Shown here: piece after piece, positions 60,262-64,000 of the stretch
Numbering within the stretch: position 1 is the stretch's first letter
Layout: every line of letters begins with the position of its first letter
Assembly: GCA_034509735.1 (NCBI GenBank)
Contig: JACGWO010000013.1
Location: 15,644,136 to 15,708,135 of the forward strand
Source of the DNA: Sesamum alatum
Lineage: Eukaryota; Streptophyta; Magnoliopsida; Lamiales; Pedaliaceae
Direction: 5' to 3'
Length of the DNA: 64,000 nucleotides
Program-made: the position numbers and the translations under genes
Notes under the pieces: generated by a model
The model's input: the letters and a program-made list of their open reading frames with translations, nothing else
Databases searched by the model: none
Told to the model about the DNA's origin: nothing

Positions 60262-62665
60262 CTAACGCGTGTCCCGTGCTATGCACGGTTGTAATGTAAT
60301 TATGACTAAAATTATATCTTACGAAATTTATAAATTATGTGAAAGTTAGTTAAGAATTTCTTTTAATGAGATCAATAATATAATATTATTTTTTCTCCAA
60401 ATTACAATGCATCAATATGGATAAAATTTACAGAAGTTTACAACCATTAAAAGAAGAATGAAGAGATTTGCATCCAACAAAACTAAATTTTGATTAATTA
60501 TTAAGTCTTATTGACATGTGATCTTCTCCCTCTTTATTTGTTATGGACTTGGAATTTAGTCAAAAAAATTAACACTACCTACAGAATCATAAAAAAATAA
60601 TTTAGAAATTACAAAATTATATCAAATAGGAAAAAACTTTGATAATTCTTGTAAAAATTGCATAATTAATGAATCTTAACCATACCTCATAATACATGTA
60701 ATGGTTTGAGAAAAAGTAAAAACATGAAAAAAAGTTAAACATAAATAAAGAGAAAATTACATGATACGAACAATGAAATAAATGCGTTAAGCGAACATTT
60801 TAATCAATTTAGATCCAAAAGTAGCAAATGCTTTTTATAAAAGTTGTTCTCCAATATTTATATTGTCTTAACAGAATTGTGCATTTATTCAAAAAATATA
60901 TCAAAATATGTTGTTTCGATATCAATTAATAGATACCGTATAATATTAAAACTATAAAATTTCTATTCATCCTTTTAGAAATTGTTTTATCCTATTTTTT
61001 GTTTTATTAGATTATAATGATTTATCTCGTGTTTTAATTTTTTTTATATACTACATGTTTGTCATGATTCTATCTCTCTCTGTCTCTCTTATATGGATCA
61101 TGAGGTGGACAATTACTTGGTGTTTATATTTTCATGTATGATATTTTCCATATATATGTGTTCTCATAATTGATATAATGCATTAAAATTATAGAGTATA
61201 TTTTAAATGAATTTTACGATAATTTAACTGGTATTAAATTTTTGTTTTATGTTTTTTATGAAAATTTTATTTTCACCTCTCTTTTAAATTTATTTTACTG
61301 ATGTAATGTGAATAAGAGAAGAATTTTTTATTTGATATGTTTTTCAGAAAAAATAAAGAAATATTTTTTCTCATGATATAAATTAAAAATAATAGATATG
61401 ATTGAAATTAGTTTTCATGCAAAAAGTTTGTCACCGTGCGTTGCACGGGGCAAATGCTAGTTAACATAAAAATGAATGCTACATACAAATTAAATGTATG
61501 ACATAATTATTTTATTTTAAGTAACTTGTGACAATCGATTTTTACAGTGAGATAAAATAAAATAATTAGCATTATTGCATATTAAATTCTTATTGTCAGA
61601 AAAGTATGATTGTAAAGAAATAGATCTAATTATGAGATTGATAGGAAATTACCGAATTAATATGACAACGGAAAACATCACAAATGAAATACCTTTTCAC
61701 ATAATGTAGTTTACTCATAATAAATAACTAAAAATTATGTATCCATCACATATAAGTTCATGAGCTTAATAAATAAAATAATTGAAAATATTTTTTTAAG
61801 AGAATAGAAAAGAAATGAATACTCACTAATGAGAAGTATTAGCAAGATTCGGCATCTCTATCCAAGGATATCAACAAAATAATCGAAATAAACATGTTAG
61901 AAATATGAATTAAGTAACAAAAAAGTTATAACTAACACATGATTAACTCATGAAATAAAATAATTAATAAAAAATAAATAAAAATTCAATGAAAAATAAT
62001 AGTTCAACCTTTGGTCTTTTCTTGTTTTTTTAATTATTTCAACTTTCACATGCAACATAGATAGGTACGAATTTTGAATTGAATCATTTTTTTTAAAAAA
62101 ATAATACTTTTAAGTTTTTATTTTTCTTTTGAATTCTAAATTATTTGTATATATCGCATCATTCATGAATGATAATATTGATTCTCAACAGTGAAAAATT
62201 TATGCAAAATCCAATATCTCTACCAAAGATTATTAATAAATTACTCAAAATGTGCATGATAATAAATATAAATTAAATAAAAATTATATAATTAACACAA
62301 AAAATTCACATATTCATGAACTCATAAAATAAATAATTGATAATAAAAATATTAAAAATCAAGGAAAAAATAATACCTCGACTTGTGATCTCCTTTCTCT
62401 GTTTATTGTGGACTTGGAGTATCTTTTATTATTTTTATAGATAATACAAACTAAACAAAAATGATTATAATTAAAACATAAATTATATATTTCATGAACT
62501 CATGAAACAAAAAAGTAATAATAAAGAAATTAAAAAGCACTGAAAAAAGTTTCGAACATAAGAAATTTGATTAACTCATAAAATATGATAATATATTTAT
62601 ACTCATTAAATAAAATAACTAATAATAACATCAAAAGACTTCCTTCAAATATATATAATAATAGA
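60262..62665 (-). mobile_element. Second Helitron, non-autonomous, abutting the first
   Basis: The minus strand begins TCTATTATTATATATATTTG at 62665 (preceded by A, that is plus-strand T at 62666). It ends with a perfect hairpin CCGTGC-ATA-GCACGG (60274-60288), then GACACGCG and TTAG at 60262, followed by T. The CTRR rule is met except for the first base. No coding domains are seen. Confidence 0.75.
61434..61460 (+). mobile_element. 3' terminus of a third Helitron, plus strand
   Basis: Perfect hairpin CCGTGC-GTT-GCACGG at 61434-61448, followed by GGCAAATG, CTAG and T. This is the canonical Helitron end in the orientation opposite to its host. The 5' end was not located. Confidence 0.75.
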
Positions 62666-62843
62666 TTTGTCTAATTAAAAGACAACAATAATGACAAGAA
62701 TAATTAACAGCAATATTAACGTGATTAATAATAAACGAACAATTTTGAAATACTATAAAACCAATAAGCCTATAATTATCAAAATATCATCAATTTATCA
62801 AGTAAAGCTTCATTTGTATCCAAAGAATTAACAATTAAAATAA

Positions 62844-63294
62844 GAGTAAATTACAATCACTTCCCCTGAGGTTTGACATAATTACAAATACCTCATAATT
62901 ATTTGAAAAATTACAAATACCCATTGACTTTAATGTGTGTCTTACAACAAACCCATTTCGTTAAATTTACATTCATTTTTTGTAATGAACTACCCAAAAT
63001 GCCCTTTTGGATTATAAGTTATAATTTTATATTTTTTTTTTTAAATTTTTTAATATATTTTTATGTATTAATATTCTCTATTGATTATAACCCACCTTAA
63101 GATTTTTTTATATTCTTTTTAAACTTTTCTTTTTTGAAAAAAAAAATTCAGTAAGGGTAAAGTAGTACTTTTCACATCTTCATTTAGGAACTACATAATT
63201 ATTTTCAATTTGAGGGAATATTTTGTAATTTTTCAAATAAAAAGAGAGTATTGTATTTATGCCAAACCTAATAAAAGGTAATTATAATTTACCC
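62844..63294. mobile_element. MITE, 451 bp, with perfect 9-bp target duplication
   Basis: The left end GAGTAAATTACAATCACTTC and right end (complement GGGTAAATTATAATTACC) are inverted. TTAAAATAA is repeated at 62835-62843 and 63295-63303. It lies between Helitron DNA and the last region and carries no gene. Confidence 0.85.
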
Positions 63295-63529
63295 TTAAAA
63301 TAAATAAACAAAGTATATAATACTACTTAAAATATATAAACAAAGTATATAAGCAACTTCAGTTGACCAATTCCGGCCCATTAGCCTATGGGAAAATTAT
63401 TTTAATATTGTTTGAAAAAAGATTAATTACGAAAATACTGTGATCGTAAAAGTGTTAATTTTTTATGTATAACCGCTAACACAAATCGCAGTTTTAAATT
63501 TTAAAAAAAAAATTGGGCAGAAAATCTGC

Positions 63530-63900
63530 CGATACAGTCAGCTGTTCTGCTGACGCTGTCAGAACCGCTGACTGCATCAGCAGATTTAATGGAAAAGCCT
63601 GCCCCTTTTTCACGCAGCATGCATGAGATGGGACGCAGCATGCATGCGTCCCATCTTTTTATGTGATGGGACTTAGCCATGCATGCTGCACAAGTTATTA
63701 CTTACACAGTTCATTTTCGTTGTATACAAGTGCGATTTTTGTTGTATAAATACTCTTTCCATACTCGTTCTCAATTCATATGTTAGTTCGAAAAAATTTT
63801 AGAGAGGATAATATTTACAGCAGACTGAGTGAGAAAATTATAGAGAAAGGGTAAATTTTTATGCAACAGTAGTTGAAAAATTTCTACAAGCGAAACTGTA
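63530..63900 (+). promoter_or_regulatory. Promoter-like region with hairpins, gene outside the window
   Basis: Bases 63627-63655 form a hairpin with 11-bp perfect arms, GATGGGACGCA and TGCGTCCCATC, around GCATGCA. Bases 63530-63590 hold imperfect inverted CTGACGC/CTGATGC words. A TATA box (TGTATAAATACTC) lies near 63744, followed by an A-rich leader and a donor-like CTGTAAGTTTTC near 63897. It may be the start of a transposon or of a host gene running off the window. Confidence 0.4.
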
Positions 63901-64000
63901 AGTTTTCTATACTAAAATTATGTTTTATTATGTATTTGTTTGTTTTCGTTATAATATTATTAATAATATTATTTTTTTATGCATATAGTATTTTGATGTG

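Overview
The window is AT-rich nuclear DNA of a flowering plant, most likely a eudicot. It holds two convincing host genes, both spliced with GT-AG introns and both on the minus strand, in a sea of degraded transposable elements. The species cannot be named from the sequence.

Layout. 1-2.0 kb: 3' end of a dead LINE. 2.0-5.3 kb: GC-rich repeat island, then a three-layer nest (SINE split by a long-inverted-repeat element that carries a second SINE). 5.3-11.5 kb: a small TIR element split by a gypsy-type LTR retrotransposon that has gag and protease but has lost RT, integrase and the 3' LTR. 11.9-14.4 kb: non-autonomous TIR elements, one with a perfect 9-bp target duplication. 14.5-15.7 kb: a possible transcribed locus of unknown product. 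15.8-19.6 kb: composite TIR elements and a solo LTR. 19.7-24.8 kb: a 5-kb Mutator-like element (MULE) with a decayed MURA transposase and a divergent plant-mobile-domain gene; its ends carry repeated perfect palindromes. 24.8-33.0 kb: the gene island, with a mitochondrial ATP synthase subunit g gene (C-terminal frameshift) and a six-exon KH-domain RNA-binding protein gene with a long prion-like tail. 33-38.7 kb: more TIR elements and solo LTRs. 38.7-60.3 kb: a large Helitron (minus strand) with Rep-helicase and RPA-like genes, all decayed. 60.3-62.7 kb: a second Helitron abutting it head to tail. 62.8-64 kb: a MITE and an unidentified promoter-like stretch with a strong hairpin.

Assembly warning: a run of exactly 500 N at 53540-54039 separates two near-identical direct copies (5.13 and 5.35 kb) of the same sequence, most simply explained by overlapping contig ends that were not merged. 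Sequence and copy number at 48.4-59.4 kb should not be taken literally.

Most stop codons inside the transposon reading frames are explained by single G:C to A:T changes, repeatedly at a tryptophan position, as expected from deamination of methylated cytosines in silenced DNA.
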